From the NCBI RefSeq assembly GCF_000744225.1, contig NZ_JQLN01000005.1, forward strand, positions 2,069,001-2,133,000: 64,000 bases of DNA. Reading direction: 5' to 3'. The DNA is from Kitasatospora mediocidica KCTC 9733. GTDB lineage: Bacteria; Actinomycetota; Actinomycetes; Streptomycetales; Streptomycetaceae. The notes under the pieces are model-generated. The model was given only the letters and a program-made list of their open reading frames with translations, was not told where the DNA came from and did no database searches. A program made the translations under genes and the position numbers. Numbering within the stretch: position 1 is the first letter of the stretch; every line of letters starts with the position of its first letter. Shown here piece after piece: positions 43,010 through 52,146 of this stretch.

Positions 43010-43506
43010 CGGGCCGCCGCGGCGGCGAGCGGGCGGGTGACCGCGGGCAGCAGGCTGTCGAGCAGCGGGGCCAGATCGGCGGGCCGGTTCATCACGTGGT
43101 CCACGCCGAGCTCGTAGAGCCGGGTGATCGCGGACTCGTCCTTGGTGCTGCCGACCGAGAGGTTGCCGCCGACGATGACCGGGCAGTGGATCCGCCCGTC
43201 CTGCTTGGCCTGCGCCAGGTCGTGCAGGTCCTCGTGGATGTGGCCGTTGAGGCTGCCCACGATGACGGCCTCGGCCTCGGGGTGCCGCTCGCAGGCGTCG
43301 GCGAACTCCGAAACCGGCGTGCAGGTACCGAGGTTGACGACGGTCAGGCCCTGCGCCCGCAGCGCGTGGGCGATCAGGTGGTTGGCGACGGCGTGGCTGT
43401 CGCTGGCCGCGACTCCCAGGATCACCGTGCGGCCGGTCCGGTCCGCGGGGCCGACGACGGCCGAAGGGGAGGAGGTCTCGTTCTGGAGCGAGGTCTTGGA
43501 CGTCAC
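43006..43506 (-). CDS. Glutamate mutase B12-binding (S) subunit
   Basis: 166 residues from ATG 43506. Rossmann-like cobalamin domain: TVILGVAASDSHAVANHLIAH, then VNLGTCTPVSEF, AVIVGSLNGHIHEDL and CPVIVGGNLSVG. The usual DxHxxG cobalt-ligand motif is D36-S-H38-A-V-A41, so the final Gly is Ala while Asp and His stay. The first 25 residues are an extra Ser/Thr-rich extension. It pairs with the E subunit, with which it is translationally coupled. Confidence 0.9.
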   Translation of the reverse strand: MTSKTSLQNETSSPSAVVGPADRTGRTVILGVAASDSHAVANHLIAHALRAQGLTVVNLGTCTPVSEFADACERHPEAEAVIVGSLNGHIHEDLHDLAQAKQDGRIHCPVIVGGNLSVGSTKDESAITRLYELGVDHVMNRPADLAPLLDSLLPAVTRPLAAAAAR

Positions 43507-43591
43507 CGCAGGGTGCCTTTCTGGGAGGCGCTGAAGGGCCGGACGGACGGTGCGGCGTGGGTGCCGCGGGTGGCGCTGGTCGTCTGGTCGT

Positions 43592-44866
43592 CTAGTCGTC
43601 GAAGGCGGCGAAGAGCTCGCGGCGGCTGACCGAGGTGATCCGGGAGACGTCGAACTCCGCGGCGTCCGCGATCGAGAGGGAGTCGAAGACGCGGTCGACG
43701 GCGGCCTTCAGGCCCCACTCCGCGGTGTACTCGGGCCAGCCGCGGTGACCGTCGACCAGGTCCTCCTGCCGGGCGAAGATGTAGTTGTGCCACTGCCGGC
43801 TGGCGGGGTAGCGGTGGTGGTAGTCGTGGACCACGGTGTCCCCGGTGAGCACCAGGTAGCGGGTGGGGAAGTGGATCAGTGCCATCCGCAGGCCCCAGCG
43901 CACCCAGGCGGCGGCCGCGCGCAGCGGCGGAAGGCCGGGGGCGGGTGCCGCTTCGCCGATGAAGATGGCGTTGGTCAGGCTCGCGAAGTACTCCTTGCCG
44001 CGCCGCACGGTGGTGTCGGGCGCGGGGAAGGTGTGCTTGACGCAGAGCCGCAGGGTGTTGCTGACCTGGTAGAAGTACACGAGGGGCAGGAACCAGGCGA
44101 CCAGGACCACCGGGTACAGGCCCGACCACACGGCGGCGATCGCGCCACCGCCGTAGAGCACCGCGGCGATCGCCTTCTCGGTGGGCGCCGAGTTGTGCGC
44201 GAAGGACCGGATGCGCGAGATGGCGAAAGCCAGGTGGAAGCGCGGTGAGACGAGCTTCATGAGGACCCTGGTCCACATTTGACGGCGCGTCATCCCGGGG
44301 TGCAGGTCCAGGCTGATCAGAAAGGCCTGGACGGTGGGGTCGCGCAGGGTCATGTGGTGGACCGCGTGGTGGTCGGCCACGTGTTCCTTGCTGTACCGCT
44401 CGAAGTTCTGGATGACCAGCAGGCCGGAGATGGAGTAGCCGATGGTGGCGTCCAGCCGGCGGCGGCCGTACATGTTCCGGTGCGAGCACTGGTGGTAGAC
44501 CATCATCCGCAGGTTGCGCTGACCGTGCAGGGTCATCGCCCAACCGGGCAGCAGCAGAAGCAGGAACGGTCCGCCGAGGCTGAATCCGGCGCAGGAGAGG
44601 GCGACGCCGGCCAGCATGCTCAGCCAGGCGGTGGCCAGGTGGAAGCCCGGGGAGAGGTTGACCGGGCGCTGGTCCCGCAGGGGCCTGCCGGTGAGGAAGG
44701 TGAGCGCCAGCTGGGTGAACTTGGGCAAGGACCGCATGGACTCGCGGACCGGGTCGGCTTCGGGGTCGGCGAGTAAGGGGGCTTCGTTTGCTAAAAGGCC
44801 GGTTGACGTTTCAGGAGCGCAGGGTGGTGTCGCGGGGCCCTGCGCAGTCGAGTTACTCGTACTCAC
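43592..44866 (-). CDS. Membrane fatty-acid-desaturase-type di-iron enzyme
   Basis: 424 residues from ATG 44866. Three histidine boxes: YHQCSH (His125, His129), EHVADHHAVHH (162-171) and a C-terminal HDYHHRYP, on a background of four or more membrane helices (for example 76-110). This is the signature of the integral-membrane desaturase/hydroxylase superfamily. A long polar N-terminus (1-45) precedes the first helix. Since no acyl carrier or lipid gene is nearby, the substrate could be a lipid tail or a small amino acid derivative; hydroxylation is as possible as desaturation. First gene of the operon. Confidence 0.83.
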   Translation of the reverse strand: MSTSNSTAQGPATPPCAPETSTGLLANEAPLLADPEADPVRESMRSLPKFTQLALTFLTGRPLRDQRPVNLSPGFHLATAWLSMLAGVALSCAGFSLGGPFLLLLLPGWAMTLHGQRNLRMMVYHQCSHRNMYGRRRLDATIGYSISGLLVIQNFERYSKEHVADHHAVHHMTLRDPTVQAFLISLDLHPGMTRRQMWTRVLMKLVSPRFHLAFAISRIRSFAHNSAPTEKAIAAVLYGGGAIAAVWSGLYPVVLVAWFLPLVYFYQVSNTLRLCVKHTFPAPDTTVRRGKEYFASLTNAIFIGEAAPAPGLPPLRAAAAWVRWGLRMALIHFPTRYLVLTGDTVVHDYHHRYPASRQWHNYIFARQEDLVDGHRGWPEYTAEWGLKAAVDRVFDSLSIADAAEFDVSRITSVSRRELFAAFDD

Positions 44867-45482
44867 GGTGGACAGGCCCTCTCTGTAATGCGGTTGACCA
44901 GCTCGCTGCCGCCCGTCGCCGTGGGCGGACGCGGGCGGGCATGCGGCATCGCGATGGGAGCAGGGAACGACGACGGGCCTCAGGGCAGCCCGTATCCACG
45001 GGCGGATGGGATGAGGCTCGCCGTCAGGTGCAACCGACCATAGGTCGGGCGGAGCAAGGGCTGAGCTGGGTGCGGCGAGTGACGTGGTGCCATGGCGATC
45101 GGTGCAGATGACACGGGACTCGGTCGAGCTGAGGCCTCCGTCACGCTACCCAGGACTGTCAGAGTCAGTCAAGTGATGATCGAGTGATGTCATGCCTAGT
45201 CAATTCTCATGCGAATAAGTTAATCTTGGTAAGGCTGTTGACCGAACTGACTTGCTAGGCTCGGCCACACCACGAGCCGCGGGCGGAACCGCGCGGTTGC
45301 CTGCTCGTGGCGCCAAGTTCCTTGTGGGGGGAGATGGTGGGGATGGCATCGTTACCGCAGGGTGTGGCGTTCTCGGCCTGCGCGGACGCGCGTCGACCCG
45401 GGCCGTCGCCGGCGTGGCGGGCGACCGGCGGTAGGCCGGGTACGGTCACCGGCCTCGCGGGTCGGACCCGATCGCTCCCGGC
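44867..45482 (-). promoter_or_regulatory. Promoter region of the glutamate-mutase operon
   Basis: This 616-base gap holds an unusually AT-rich patch around 45150-45260, on the minus strand reading TTGACTAGGCATGACATCAC with flanking TGAC and GTGATGATC-like repeats, upstream of the desaturase gene. It probably contains the operon promoter and binding sites for the regulator encoded at 45483. No convincing gene is seen; open frames crossing it lack ribosome binding sites. Confidence 0.5.
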
Positions 45483-46745
45483 TCAGACCGGATCGAGGGT
45501 GGAGGCGAGCGCCTTCCAGGCCTCGGTCGCCAGATCCAGATACCCGGCCTCCTCGGCCTCCACCGCGACGGCCCGCATCGCCCGCAGCGCGTCGGCCTGC
45601 CGGTCCATGTGCAGCAGGCAGCGGCTCTGCAGCAGTCGGGCGCGCAGCCGGTCATGAAAAGCGAGCAGCCCCGTGTCATCCGCCTGACGAGCCGTCACGA
45701 AGGCCTCCTCGTAGCGGTCTTCGACCCAGGCCAGCCAGGCCTTGAGGAAGAGCAGCGCGGCGGCCTGGGCCGGCCTGCCGACCAGCTCGACCGCGCGGCC
45801 GGCCTCCTCGATCCAGCGGCCGACATCGTCCACCCGGCCGGCCCGCAGTCGCAGTGCGCCGGCGGCCATCCGCAGGCGGACCCAGGCGAGCAGGTCGTCA
45901 CGGCTGTCCAGGGTCTCCAGGGCATGGCCCATCAGCTTGTCGCACGCGTCACTGTCTCCCTGGCGGCCCCGGACGCCGGCGCAGCTCCAGTAGATCTGGG
46001 CGGCCGTCAGGGAGGGTACGGAGTCGACCAGGGCGAGGAGTTCGGGCACGCGCTCGGCGGCCCGGGAGACGCCCCCCGCCTCGGTCTCCGCGGCTGCCAG
46101 GGCCATCAGGGCCAGCGCCCGTTCGGGGGCCCGGCACTCCCGGGTGGTCGCCACCGCCTGCTTGCCCGCCTCCAGCGCGCACTCGATCCTGCCCAGCGCC
46201 CGTTCGTCGTTGGACAGTTCGGCGAGGATGCCGCCGCGGACCGCTCCGGCGTCCTCCCACTCCGCGCTGATGTCGAGCATCAGGCGCAGGACGTCGACCC
46301 GGGCCGGGAGTTCCTGGGCCTTGCGGTAGGCCTCCGCCAGCGTTCCGAGCAGGTGCCAGCCCCAGCCGAACGGCTCCAGGTCGGGGGAGGCGATCTCGGA
46401 CTCGAGCAGCTCGACGGCGTAGCGGGTGTCCCCGCCGCGCAGCGCGGTCGTCGCCCGGGCCAGCAGTGTGCTGCGGGTGGGGTTGCTCGTTGTCGCCCGT
46501 TCCGGTTCGGCGGCGCCGCCGCGGCCCTCGGGCTCGTGCTGGGTGGTCAGCTCGTCCACGGTGACGCCCAGGGTGGTGGCCAGGTAGCTCAGGGCGTTGG
46601 GCGAGGGAAGGCGGTTGCCCATCTCAAGACGTGAGATGTAGCTGGCCGAGACCGGGCCACCGGCCAGTTCGGTCTGTTTGATCCCTCGATCCAGTCTGAG
46701 TTCTCTGAGCCGCTGGCCGAACTCGGGCTGGCTGACATGTGCCAT
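45483..46745 (-). CDS. XRE-type regulator with TPR-like helical repeats
   Basis: 420 residues from ATG 46745 (GGTGGG 6 bases upstream). The N-terminal 65 residues are a Cro/C1-type HTH: FGQRLRELRLDRGIKQTELA, then VSASYISRLEMGNRLPSPNALSYLA. The rest consists of tandem helical pairs, rich in Ala/Leu/Arg (ARATTALRGGDTRYAVELLE, ALALMALAAAETEAGG), the TPR-like array of Streptomyces XRE regulators that bind peptides or ligands. Located upstream of the glutamate-mutase operon and divergent from an MFS exporter, it is the likely pathway regulator. Confidence 0.83.
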   Translation of the reverse strand: MAHVSQPEFGQRLRELRLDRGIKQTELAGGPVSASYISRLEMGNRLPSPNALSYLATTLGVTVDELTTQHEPEGRGGAAEPERATTSNPTRSTLLARATTALRGGDTRYAVELLESEIASPDLEPFGWGWHLLGTLAEAYRKAQELPARVDVLRLMLDISAEWEDAGAVRGGILAELSNDERALGRIECALEAGKQAVATTRECRAPERALALMALAAAETEAGGVSRAAERVPELLALVDSVPSLTAAQIYWSCAGVRGRQGDSDACDKLMGHALETLDSRDDLLAWVRLRMAAGALRLRAGRVDDVGRWIEEAGRAVELVGRPAQAAALLFLKAWLAWVEDRYEEAFVTARQADDTGLLAFHDRLRARLLQSRCLLHMDRQADALRAMRAVAVEAEEAGYLDLATEAWKALASTLDPV

Positions 46746-47414
46746 GGCAAACCCACCATTTCCCACGGAGGGACCCACCCCGTGTTTCCACTTCTTGGCG
46801 CACTGCTCATAGCCCCGACGTCCGTGCTCGGCGTGGCCGGGCCGATCCCGGCCCGCGGTGAAGCGAACTGGGCACGACCGGCCCGGTCCGCATCCAGACC
46901 GCTGCCGTTCCGCACGCACTCCTCCGACCTCGAGTGGCCGTAGGAAGCAGACTCACGATAAACCTACTCTGACAAATCTATGACACGACCAGTCAGCTGG
47001 CAATTGGAACGCCACCAATTGGCGGCCCAGAGTTCGCCGCCCAGGGGCGCCCAATTCGGGGTGGCCCCTGGGGTGTTACTGCTACAGGCGGAGTGACGTC
47101 TTCCCAATGGCGAGCTGACATGGAGTGCAAGCCGGCCTCCATTCAGGCGAGTTTGTCCTCTCGCCGCCGACGCGTCACCTTCCCGGTGTGCGGTCGCGTT
47201 CGGCCTGCCATGGACGCGAGTGCCCGACGGATCGGCATGAGGGGAGTTGTGCACGCGGCGCGAGACCCGCTCCGGGGCCTTGGGGTGAGCAGCACTTGAC
47301 GTAGCACCAGGTCGGAGACTTTCATGCATAGTGATCGACCTCCGTCGAACAGTATAGGCGGTCGGGGCCCGATAGTCTCCCGTTGGTTTCTCCCGGTTGG
47401 ATGCGAGCTGTCAG
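46746..47414. promoter_or_regulatory. Divergent promoter region with CAATTGG inverted repeats
   Basis: Between the XRE regulator and the MFS gene. The stretch 47001-47023 has CAATTGG and CCAATTGGC copies, with a further related GCCCAATTC at about 47048; AT-rich bases around 46955-46985 may be promoter elements. This is the best place for operators of the neighbouring regulator. No coding feature is convincing here. Confidence 0.45.
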
Positions 47415-48848
47415 ATGAATGAAGCCACAGATACAGCTAAGGCCGCCGACGCATCCGTGGCAGGGGGCCGCGATGTCTCCGGGGAGGCGTCGCAGGCACC
47501 GCCGGCGGCCGGTCCGCTGGCGCTCGGGGCGGTATGCCTCGGCTTCTTCATGGTGCTGATGGACAGCAGTGCACTGAACGTCGCGCTGCCCCGGATCCGG
47601 AGCGACTTCGCGGGCGGCCTGGCGCAGTTGGAGTGGACGGTGAACGCCTACACCATCGCCATGGCCGCCTGCTTACTCGGTGGAGGGACTTTAGCGGACC
47701 GATTGGGGGCCCGCAGGCTGTTCCGGGTATCGCTCCTGCTGTTCGTGTTCTCCTCGGCGGCCTGTGCGGCGAGTCCGAACGTCGGGACGCTGATCGCCGC
47801 CCGCGCGGTGCAGGGGGTTTCGGCCGGCGGACTGCTGCCCGCCTCACTGGCCCTGATGGCCCACATGTACACGGAACCGGCCAGGCGCGCGCGGGCGTTC
47901 ACCGTCTGGGGCGGGGTCAGCTCGCTCGCGCTGGTGATCGGGCCGGTGCTCGGCGGGGCGCTGACGGCCGCGGTGGGCTGGCGGTCGATCTTCCTGATCA
48001 ACGTGCCGATCGGGCTGGCCGTCGTGGTCGTCTGCGGCCGGGCCGTGGCGGCCTCCCCGGCGCGCCGGGTGCCGTTCGACCTCGCCGGTCAGCTCGCCGC
48101 GATCGCTCTGGTCGGTTGCGGGATCGGCGCGTTGGTCGAGGGCGGGACCCGCGGCTGGTCCGCCCCGGTGACGATCGCCCTGCTGGTCGGCACGGCGGTG
48201 GCCGCGGCGGCTCTGGTGGGCGTTGAACGCACGGTCGTTCACCCGATGCTGCCGCCGTCCCTGCTGACCCGGCCCGGGTTCCTGGCCGGGCTGACGGTCG
48301 GCGCGCTGTTCCAGTTCGGCGCCTACGGTAGCCAGTACGCCATCTCGGCCTTCCTCCAGAAGAGTTGGGGCCTGGACGCGCTGGGGGCCGGACTGGCCTT
48401 CATCCCGTTCGCCACCTTCTGGACGTTCGCCTCGTTCGTGCTGGCCCGCGCCGTGACCCGGACCGGCCCCCGGCTGCTGCTGATCGGCGGGGCCGCGATG
48501 GCGGGCGCCGGTGCGCTCGCGCTGCTGCCGGTCGGGACCGGCCGCGACTGGTGGGTGCTGCTCCTCGGCAGCTGCCTGCTCGGCCTCGGCGCCGGCCTGA
48601 TGGGGCCGAGCCTGCCGACCGTCGTCCTGCGCTCGCTGCCGGTCCATCAGTCCGGTCTGGCCTCAGGGGCGTTGAACGCGCTGCGGCAGGTCGGTGGGGC
48701 GGTCGGGCTCGCGCTGTTCGGGCCCCTGCTGGACCGCTCGACCGGCGCCGGGGGACTGCGGGTCTGCCTCGGCCTGGTGGCCCTCGGGTTCCTGGTCATC
48801 GTCCTGGTGGTCCGGCGCACCATGCCGGGCCGGCCGGGCGCCCAGTAG
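47415..48848 (+). CDS. MFS drug-efflux type transporter (DHA2, 14 TM)
   Basis: 477 residues from ATG 47415 (an in-frame TTG at 47397 adds six residues). Motifs LMDSSALNVALPRI in helix 1, GGTLADRLGARRLFRVS between helices 2 and 3 and LVIGPVLGGALTAAVGWRSIFLINVP in helix 5 identify a drug:proton antiporter of the EmrB/QacA group. It is divergent from the XRE regulator, and probably exports or protects against the product of the adjacent operon. A hairpin terminator follows its stop. Confidence 0.88.
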   Translation: MNEATDTAKAADASVAGGRDVSGEASQAPPAAGPLALGAVCLGFFMVLMDSSALNVALPRIRSDFAGGLAQLEWTVNAYTIAMAACLLGGGTLADRLGARRLFRVSLLLFVFSSAACAASPNVGTLIAARAVQGVSAGGLLPASLALMAHMYTEPARRARAFTVWGGVSSLALVIGPVLGGALTAAVGWRSIFLINVPIGLAVVVVCGRAVAASPARRVPFDLAGQLAAIALVGCGIGALVEGGTRGWSAPVTIALLVGTAVAAAALVGVERTVVHPMLPPSLLTRPGFLAGLTVGALFQFGAYGSQYAISAFLQKSWGLDALGAGLAFIPFATFWTFASFVLARAVTRTGPRLLLIGGAAMAGAGALALLPVGTGRDWWVLLLGSCLLGLGAGLMGPSLPTVVLRSLPVHQSGLASGALNALRQVGGAVGLALFGPLLDRSTGAGGLRVCLGLVALGFLVIVLVVRRTMPGRPGAQ

Positions 48849-48853
48849 TGATG

Positions 48854-48878
48854 GGGCTGCGCCGGCCCGGCGCAGCCC
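48854..48878 (+). terminator. Terminator after the MFS gene
   Basis: Ten-base arms GGGCTGCGCC and GGCGCAGCCC with a 5-base loop, a few bases after the MFS stop. No T tract follows. Confidence 0.7.
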
Positions 48879-48972
48879 GTACGGAAGGTTCCGCGCGCCC
48901 CCGGGTGCGCGGTCGGCAAGGACCGGAGCCGCGGCGGGTGGCGCTGCGGCGCGGAGCAGAAGGAGGAGCGCG

Positions 48973-49947
48973 ATGCGCGCAGTGGTGGTCGAGCAGCCCG
49001 GTGGACCGCAGGCCCTGACCGTGGGCGAACGGCCGGACCCGACGCCCGGGCCCGGTCAGGTGGTGGTGCAACTCGCCGTCGCCGGGGTCAACTTCAAGGA
49101 CGTCTACGAGCGCGAGGGGCGCACCCGGCTGACCCCGCCGTTCGTCCCGGGCTGCGAGGGCGCGGGCACCGTCCTGGAGCTCGGGCCCGAGGTGTCCGGC
49201 CTCGCGGTCGGCGACCGGGTGGCCTGGTGGTCCGCCCCGGGCAGCTACGCGGAGCGGGTGGTCGTCGCGGCCGACGCCGCCGTGCCGCTCCCCGCGGACA
49301 TCACCGAGGCCGACGCGGCGGCGATGATGCTCCAGGGCCTGACCGCGCACTACCTCACCACCTCGACCTACCGCGCGGTCGAGGGCGAGAGCGCGCTCGT
49401 CCACGCGGCGGCCGGCGGCCTCGGGCAGCACCTCACCCGGCTGCTCGCCGGGCGCGGAGTGCAGGTGCTGGCGACCGTCTCCACCGAGGCGAAGGCCGAG
49501 GTGGCGCGGGCCGCGGGCGCGCACGAGGTGATCGTCGGGGCGGATCCGGCCGATCTGGCGGGCCTGGTCCGCAAGTCGACCGGCGGCCGGGGCGTCGACG
49601 TGGTCTACGACGGGGTGGGCCTGGACACCTTCAAGGCCGGGCTGGACTCGTTGCGCCCGCGCGGCACGTTCGTGCTGGCCGGCGCCGCGTCCGGTCCGGC
49701 GCCGGCCCTCGACCCGCAGTCGCTGGCCGCGCTCGGCTCGCTCTACCTGACCCGGCCGACGCTGGTCGACCACGCCACCGACCCGGCCGAACTCCGCTCC
49801 CGGGCAGCCGAGTTGTTCGAGTGGATGCGGAGCGGGGCGATCCGGGTCTCGATCGGCGGACGCTACACCTTCGAGCAGGCCCACCAGGCCCACGCGGACC
49901 TGCAGTCCCGGCGGACCACCGGCAAGCTCCTGCTCACCCCGGCGTAG
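48973..49947 (+). CDS. NADPH:quinone oxidoreductase (zeta-crystallin-like MDR family)
   Basis: 324 residues from ATG 48973, with AAGGAGGAG 7 bases upstream. GroES-like N-terminal domain (VAGVNFKDVYEREGRTRLT, PFVPGCEGAGTVLELGPEV), Rossmann domain with ALVHAAAGGLGQHLTRLLAGRG (about 140-160), and GGRGVDVVYDGVGLDTF. No zinc-binding Cys residues, as in quinone reductase-type MDR enzymes. It reduces quinones or conjugated carbonyls with NADPH. Immediately downstream of the MFS gene but after a hairpin; functional link to the pathway is uncertain. Confidence 0.9.
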   Translation: MRAVVVEQPGGPQALTVGERPDPTPGPGQVVVQLAVAGVNFKDVYEREGRTRLTPPFVPGCEGAGTVLELGPEVSGLAVGDRVAWWSAPGSYAERVVVAADAAVPLPADITEADAAAMMLQGLTAHYLTTSTYRAVEGESALVHAAAGGLGQHLTRLLAGRGVQVLATVSTEAKAEVARAAGAHEVIVGADPADLAGLVRKSTGGRGVDVVYDGVGLDTFKAGLDSLRPRGTFVLAGAASGPAPALDPQSLAALGSLYLTRPTLVDHATDPAELRSRAAELFEWMRSGAIRVSIGGRYTFEQAHQAHADLQSRRTTGKLLLTPA

Positions 49948-49958
49948 TTGTGCCGGCC

Positions 49959-50513
49959 TTAACCCACCGGCTCCGTCGTGGGCTCGATCAGCTGCTCGAT
50001 CGGCTCCAGCAGCCGGTGCGGCCGGCCGAGCGCGCGTGACACCGGGTCCTGGCGCATCTCACTGACCGCGCCGGGGCCCGGTCGCATCATCACGTCCTGC
50101 GGCGCCACCAGCACGCCGCACGTCGGGCAGCTGCCCACGATGTCCAGCCGGGTGCCGCAGGTGGCATGGCTGAAGACCGTCCGTGCCCCGCCCTCCGACG
50201 CGTGCCGCTCACCCCACCGCGCCAGCGCGTAGATCGGCAGCCACAGCTCACGCCCGGCGCTGGTCAGGTTGTAGCCGTAGCGCACCGGCGACTGCTGGTA
50301 GGGCTCCTTGTCGAGCACGCCGGCCGCTACCAGCGAGCGCAGCCGGCCGGTCAGCACGGCGCGCGGGATGTTCAGGTGGGCCAGGAAGTCGTTGAATCTC
50401 CGCACGCCGTAGAAGGCGTCGCGCACGATCAGCATGCTCCATCGTTCGCCGACCACCTCCAGGGCACGTGCGAGCGAGCAGTCCTGCTGTGCGTAGTCCA
50501 TTCCCAGCGCCAT
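49959..50513 (-). CDS. HxlR-family transcriptional regulator
   Basis: 184 residues from ATG 50513. The winged helix of the HxlR family is clear: DCSLARALEVVGERWSMLIV, RDAFYGVRRFNDFLAHLNIP, VLTGRLRSLVAAGVLDKEPY, RYGYNLTSAG. A C-terminal extension carries CGTRLDIVGSCPTCGVLVAP, a possible zinc or redox site with three cysteines. Divergent from an MFS transporter, which it most likely represses. Confidence 0.88.
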   Translation of the reverse strand: MALGMDYAQQDCSLARALEVVGERWSMLIVRDAFYGVRRFNDFLAHLNIPRAVLTGRLRSLVAAGVLDKEPYQQSPVRYGYNLTSAGRELWLPIYALARWGERHASEGGARTVFSHATCGTRLDIVGSCPTCGVLVAPQDVMMRPGPGAVSEMRQDPVSRALGRPHRLLEPIEQLIEPTTEPVG

Positions 50514-50616
50514 GGCGCCAGCTTAGTTCAGTTCAGTGAACAGACCTGACATGATACGTTGAGTAGGTTCGTTCAACAGACCTTCGTTCAACATGCCTAC
50601 GACAGGACTGCCTGCC
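50514..50616. promoter_or_regulatory. HxlR/MFS divergent operator region
   Basis: Contains the direct repeat AACAGACCT at 50539-50547 and 50575-50583 (36 bases apart) and several GTTCA/GTTCAAC copies, some facing each other (GTTCAGTGAAC). These are candidate HxlR-binding sites that would control both flanking genes. Confidence 0.55.
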
Positions 50617-52089
50617 ATGACCACCACCCCGCCCGGCGGCCAGTTGCGCAGCCCCGGCCTCACGCTGCTCACCGCGAGTTGCGGCACGCTACTGGTACTG
50701 ATCGACTACACGTCCCCGCTGACCACGCTCTCGCCCACCGCCGCGGCCCTGCACATCGGCGTGTCGGCCCAGACCTGGGTGCTCACCGGCACCCTGGTCG
50801 GCCTGGCCGCCCTGTTGCTCACCGCGGGCAGCGCCGCCGACGACTACGGCCGCAAGCGCGTCTTCGGCGGCGGCGCCGTCCTCCTGCTGGTCTCGACCGT
50901 GCTCTCGGCGGCCGCCCCGAACACCGGGCTCTTCCTCACCGGCCGAGTCCTGCAGGGCTGCGCGGCGGCGGCGATCCTGGCGCCCACCCTCGGACTGATC
51001 AGCAACGTCTACCCCGTCGGTCCCACCCGCATCCGGGCGCTGGGCATGTGGGGCGCCTCGGTCGGCCTCGGCATCGCGCTGGGCCCGGTGTACGCGGCGC
51101 TCATGGAGCGGGCCGGCGGCTGGCGCTCGGTCTACTGGGTGCTGGCCCTGCTGTCGGCGGGCCTGGTGCTGCTCACCGCGCTCGGCCTGGACGAGTCGAA
51201 GAACGAACGGCCCCGCAAGCTCGACCCGCTCGGCGTGCTGGCCCTCGCCAGCGGCTCCTCCTGCCTGATCGCGGGCCTCTCCGAGGGCCGTCACGGCTGG
51301 GGCCGCGGGATCGTGATCGGCCTGCTCGCCGTCGGCGTGGTGCTGCTGATCGCCTTCGCGCTCGTCGAGTCCCGGGTCTCGGAGCCGATGCTGGACCTCG
51401 CGCTCTTCCGCAACCCCGGCTTCATCGCCTCCAGCAGTGGCGCGCTGTTCACCGGCCTCTCGATCGTCGGTCTGATGAGCTACCTGCCCACCGTGCTGCA
51501 GAAGTCGCTCGGTGAGACCCCGCTGGCCGCCTCCGGTGTCCTCGCCATCTGGTCGGGCCTCTCCGTGGTCTCGGCCCTGCAAGCCCGCCGACTGGTCAAC
51601 CGGATGGCGGCCACCACGCAGGTCTCCGCCTCGCTGCTGATCTGCGGTCTCGGCGAGGCCGCCCTCTACGGGCTGCACGCGGGCGGCTCCTGGGACCACC
51701 TGGCCCCCGGCCTGATCGTCGCCGGCATCGGCAGCGGCGTCCTGAACGCGGCGCTCGCCCGTCTCGCGGTCAGCAGCGTGCCCCCGCACCGTGCCGCGAT
51801 GGGATCCGGCGCCAACAACAGTGCGCGCTACCTCGGTTCGGCCCTGGGTGTGGCCGTCACCGCGACCGTGGTGAGCCAGGCGAAGTCCGACGCCGGCCCG
51901 GCCCACGCGATGGCGGACGGCGCCAACAACGCGGTCCTGGTCGCCGCGGCCATCTGCGTCCTCGGCGCGGCCATCGCGCTCTGGGCCCGTACCGCGGAGG
52001 CCCGCGCGGCGCGCGTCGCCGCCGCGAGCGAGCCCGTCCTGCAGACCGAGGCCACGCAGACCGCGGCCCCGCTCCGCTCCGCGAGCTGA
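50617..52089 (+). CDS. MFS transporter, DHA2 type
   Basis: 490 residues from ATG 50617, favoured over ATG 50593 because CAGGA precedes it at 9 bases. About 14 hydrophobic helices; GSAADDYGRKRVFGGGAVLLL is the A motif, ASVGLGIALGPVYAALMERAGGWRSVYWV the C motif of drug antiporters. Regulated by the divergent HxlR protein, it probably exports a toxic small molecule. Confidence 0.87.
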   Translation: MTTTPPGGQLRSPGLTLLTASCGTLLVLIDYTSPLTTLSPTAAALHIGVSAQTWVLTGTLVGLAALLLTAGSAADDYGRKRVFGGGAVLLLVSTVLSAAAPNTGLFLTGRVLQGCAAAAILAPTLGLISNVYPVGPTRIRALGMWGASVGLGIALGPVYAALMERAGGWRSVYWVLALLSAGLVLLTALGLDESKNERPRKLDPLGVLALASGSSCLIAGLSEGRHGWGRGIVIGLLAVGVVLLIAFALVESRVSEPMLDLALFRNPGFIASSSGALFTGLSIVGLMSYLPTVLQKSLGETPLAASGVLAIWSGLSVVSALQARRLVNRMAATTQVSASLLICGLGEAALYGLHAGGSWDHLAPGLIVAGIGSGVLNAALARLAVSSVPPHRAAMGSGANNSARYLGSALGVAVTATVVSQAKSDAGPAHAMADGANNAVLVAAAICVLGAAIALWARTAEARAARVAAASEPVLQTEATQTAAPLRSAS

Positions 52090-52146
52090 CCCCCGCTCTC
52101 CCCGGCCCGCGCACCGCGGGTCGCCACCCCGCTCAGGAGGCCACCG

